The notes under the pieces are model-generated. The model did not search any database. It was not told where the DNA came from and saw nothing but the letters and a program-made list of their open reading frames with translations. A stretch of DNA of 14,962 nucleotides, taken from NCBI GenBank assembly GCA_021791615.1, contig JAJYWG010000293.1, positions 1 through 14,962 of the forward strand. Direction: 5' to 3'. Position 1 is the stretch's first letter, and each line of letters starts with the position of its first letter. Positions 13,675-14,962 of the stretch are shown here, in pieces. This DNA is from Actinomycetes bacterium. GTDB taxonomy: Bacteria > Actinomycetota > Acidimicrobiia > Acidimicrobiales > RAAP-2. A program made the translations under genes and the position numbers.

Positions 13675-14403
13675 ATGACCCCGCTCCTGCTCCCGCTCTT
13701 TGCGCTCGTCGGCGGCATGATCTCGTTCACCTCGCCGTGCTGCCTGCCCCTGTTGCCGGGCTATGTCTCCTACATCTCGGGGCTCCCGGTGTCCGAGCTG
13801 GGCCGGGCCCAGGCCCGGGCGCTGACCCTTCGAGCTGCCTTGTTGTTCGTCGCCGGGTTCACCCTCGTGTTCACCGTCCTCGGGGTGGCCGCCGGGCTGT
13901 TGGGGTCGCTCGTCGTCCGTGAGCTGCCGCTCGTCATGGACATAGCTGGCGCAGGGATGATTGTCCTCGGCCTGGCCATGGCCGGGGTGCTGCGGATCCC
14001 GTGGCTGTACCGCGAGCGACGCTTCGCCCTCCATCGCCTGCCCACCGGCCCGAAGGCCGCCTTCGGGGTGGGCATGGCCTTCGCCGCGGGCTGGACGCCC
14101 TGCATCGGTCCAGTGCTGGCCACGATCCTGGCCACCGCTGCAGCCACCCGCACCGCCGCGTGGGGGGCGCTGCTACTGGCGCTCTTTTCGGTCGGTCTCG
14201 GACTGCCGTTCATCGCCCTGGCGCTCGGCCTGAACCGGGCCAGGGGGTCGCTGGCCTGGCTGCGTCGTCACGGGCGGGCCATCGAGGTGCTCGGAGGCCT
14301 GCTGCTCGTGGGCGTCGGGGTGCTGTTCGTCACCGGTGCTTGGCGGTCGTTCTTCGTCCCGCTTCAGCGGGAGTTCGCCCGCTTCGGGTGGCCGCCGGTC
14401 TAG
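13675..14403 (+). CDS. ccdA: CcdA-type thiol-disulfide membrane transporter
   Basis: 242 residues with six helices. It carries electrons from cytoplasmic thioredoxin across the membrane to extracytoplasmic thiol proteins, as in cytochrome c maturation or metal resistance. The first redox motif is FTSPCCLPLLPGY (C22, C23), the second GWTPCIGP (C143). In most CcdA proteins the first motif is SPC followed by a non-Cys residue; here two adjacent cysteines occur. ATG 13675 follows site C directly. The gene lies 43 bases after the M56 gene with its own operator. The context (BlaI, exported Cys/His protein, a second CcdA-like gene) suggests an envelope redox or metal-stress module. Confidence 0.92.
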   Translation: MTPLLLPLFALVGGMISFTSPCCLPLLPGYVSYISGLPVSELGRAQARALTLRAALLFVAGFTLVFTVLGVAAGLLGSLVVRELPLVMDIAGAGMIVLGLAMAGVLRIPWLYRERRFALHRLPTGPKAAFGVGMAFAAGWTPCIGPVLATILATAAATRTAAWGALLLALFSVGLGLPFIALALGLNRARGSLAWLRRHGRAIEVLGGLLLVGVGVLFVTGAWRSFFVPLQREFARFGWPPV

Positions 14404-14424
14404 GGACGCCACCAGCCCGAACCC

Positions 14425-14438
14425 CCGCCGGCCGGCGG
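14425..14438. repeat. 14-bp perfect palindrome after ccdA
   Basis: CCGCCGGCCGGCGG is self-complementary and lies 21 bases after the ccdA stop. It could fold as a short hairpin in the RNA. There is no U-tract. Such GC palindromes also arise by chance in GC-rich DNA. Confidence 0.6.
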
Positions 14439-14469
14439 CAGCCTGGCCGCTCGACGCCTCGGCCTCGCA

Positions 14470-14490
14470 ACTACTACAGTGCATCGGAGT
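14470..14490. promoter_or_regulatory. operator candidate before the second ccdA-like gene (site D)
   Basis: ACTACTACAGTGCATCGGAGT resembles site A (ACTAC, ACAGTG and TCG shared in register) and has outer arms AACT/AGTT (14469-14472, 14488-14491). TACAGT (14475-14480) could be a -10. It stands about 70 nt before the start codon. Confidence 0.4.
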
Positions 14491-14493
14491 TGA

Positions 14494-14507
14494 TGCCGAT
14501 ATCGGCA
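14494..14507. repeat. 14-bp perfect palindrome TGCCGATATCGGCA
   Basis: TGCCGATATCGGCA is exactly self-complementary and lies between site D and the second ccdA-like gene. It could be a second protein-binding site or a hairpin in the 5' leader. Confidence 0.7.
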
Positions 14508-14560
14508 CTGTTGACGGTGCCGATCGAGTGGCCCGACGAGAACAGGAGGGAACCCGCGCA

Positions 14561-14962
14561 ATGGGCAGCCAAGCAATCTTCGGCCATTCGCTGCTCGCCG
14601 TCGCCTCCGTTGGCGGAGCCAGCCAGCTCCTCGTCGGCACCACCATCATCGCCGCCTTCTTCGCTGGCGTCGTCGCCTTGTTCGCGCCGTGCTGCGTGTC
14701 GGTGATGCTCCCCGCGTATCTCGCCACCGGGGTGCACCGTCGGCGGGGGCTCATCGCCATGACCTTCGTCTTCGCCGCCGGGGTCGGTGCCGTGATCCTG
14801 CCGATCGCCTTCGGGGCGACCGTTCTCAGCCGGCTCATCAGCGGCGAGCATACGATCGTCTACTCGGTGATGGCGGTCGTGATGCTGGCCATGGGCGTCG
14901 CCATGGCGGGGGGCTACCGGCTGCCGATCCCGATGCTCGGCGTACGGGCCCGTCAGGGTCGC
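14561..14962 (+). CDS. CcdA/DsbD-like membrane protein, truncated by the window end
   Basis: 134 residues are present and the frame is open at the edge. ATG 14561 follows AGGAGGG (14544-14550) with 10-nt spacing. Helix 1 (about 22-42) runs into LFAPCCVSVMLPAYLATG, with C44 and C45, equivalent to the SPCC motif of the neighbouring ccdA. Helices at about 64-88 and 97-117 follow. It is a second, divergent CcdA-family protein, sharing the adjacent-Cys feature. It may act together with the first one or deliver electrons to a different partner. The second-half redox motif lies outside the window, so the family assignment rests on the first half. Confidence 0.8.
   Translation, partial: MGSQAIFGHSLLAVASVGGASQLLVGTTIIAAFFAGVVALFAPCCVSVMLPAYLATGVHRRRGLIAMTFVFAAGVGAVILPIAFGATVLSRLISGEHTIVYSVMAVVMLAMGVAMAGGYRLPIPMLGVRARQGR

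Overview
The window is a GC-rich chromosomal stretch with frequent GTG starts and very small gene gaps. Most recognisable proteins are of actinobacterial type: a CmtR-like metal sensor, a BlaI/M56 pair, a KimA-like potassium importer and an exported His-motif protein. I read it as an actinobacterium (Actinomycetota), genus not resolvable. The theme is metal-ion and thiol homeostasis, interspersed with decayed genes.

Layout. 1-1255: tRNA-Ala(CGC) with a hairpin terminator, then about 850 bp of debris, including a multiply frameshifted transposase tail and possibly a relaxase tail, and a four-copy 7-bp tandem repeat. 1256-2865: an APC-superfamily permease whose stop overlaps the start of a 52-residue microprotein. 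2905-4001 (minus strand): a two-helix membrane protein behind the ruins of a manganese exporter (MntP type, at least five frame changes). 4108-6235: a divergent NRAMP transporter preceded by a strong promoter and a roughly 440-nt leader. The leader encodes a 17-residue Pro-rich peptide with a perfect Shine-Dalgarno, and a second 41-residue ORF whose stop overlaps the transporter start. 6236-6726: mostly non-coding, with what looks like the N-terminal scrap of an MgtC protein. 6727-8586 (minus): KimA-type potassium importer. 8587-9142: coding-like debris that I cannot identify. 9171-11067: a tightly overlapping three-gene operon: CmtR-like Cd/Pb sensor, CDF efflux pump, second CDF-like membrane protein. 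11119-14962: an exported His-motif protein divergent from a BlaI-family repressor, M56 metalloprotease, CcdA-type thiol transporter and a second CcdA-like protein cut by the window edge.

How the genes work together. The NRAMP has lost the transition-metal motifs (DPGN to DAGA, MPH to APW), which fits the magnesium-transporting NRAMP relatives. A Pro-rich leader peptide and a nearby MgtC scrap fit magnesium control. The last cluster looks like one regulon: related CTAC-N8-GTAG-like sites lie in front of the exported protein, blaI, ccdA and the second ccdA-like gene, suggesting that BlaI represses all four and that M56-dependent proteolysis relieves it. The most interesting parts are the NRAMP leader and this putative BlaI/CcdA regulon. 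Promoter, operator and RNA claims come from reading the sequence by eye; no folding or database search was run.
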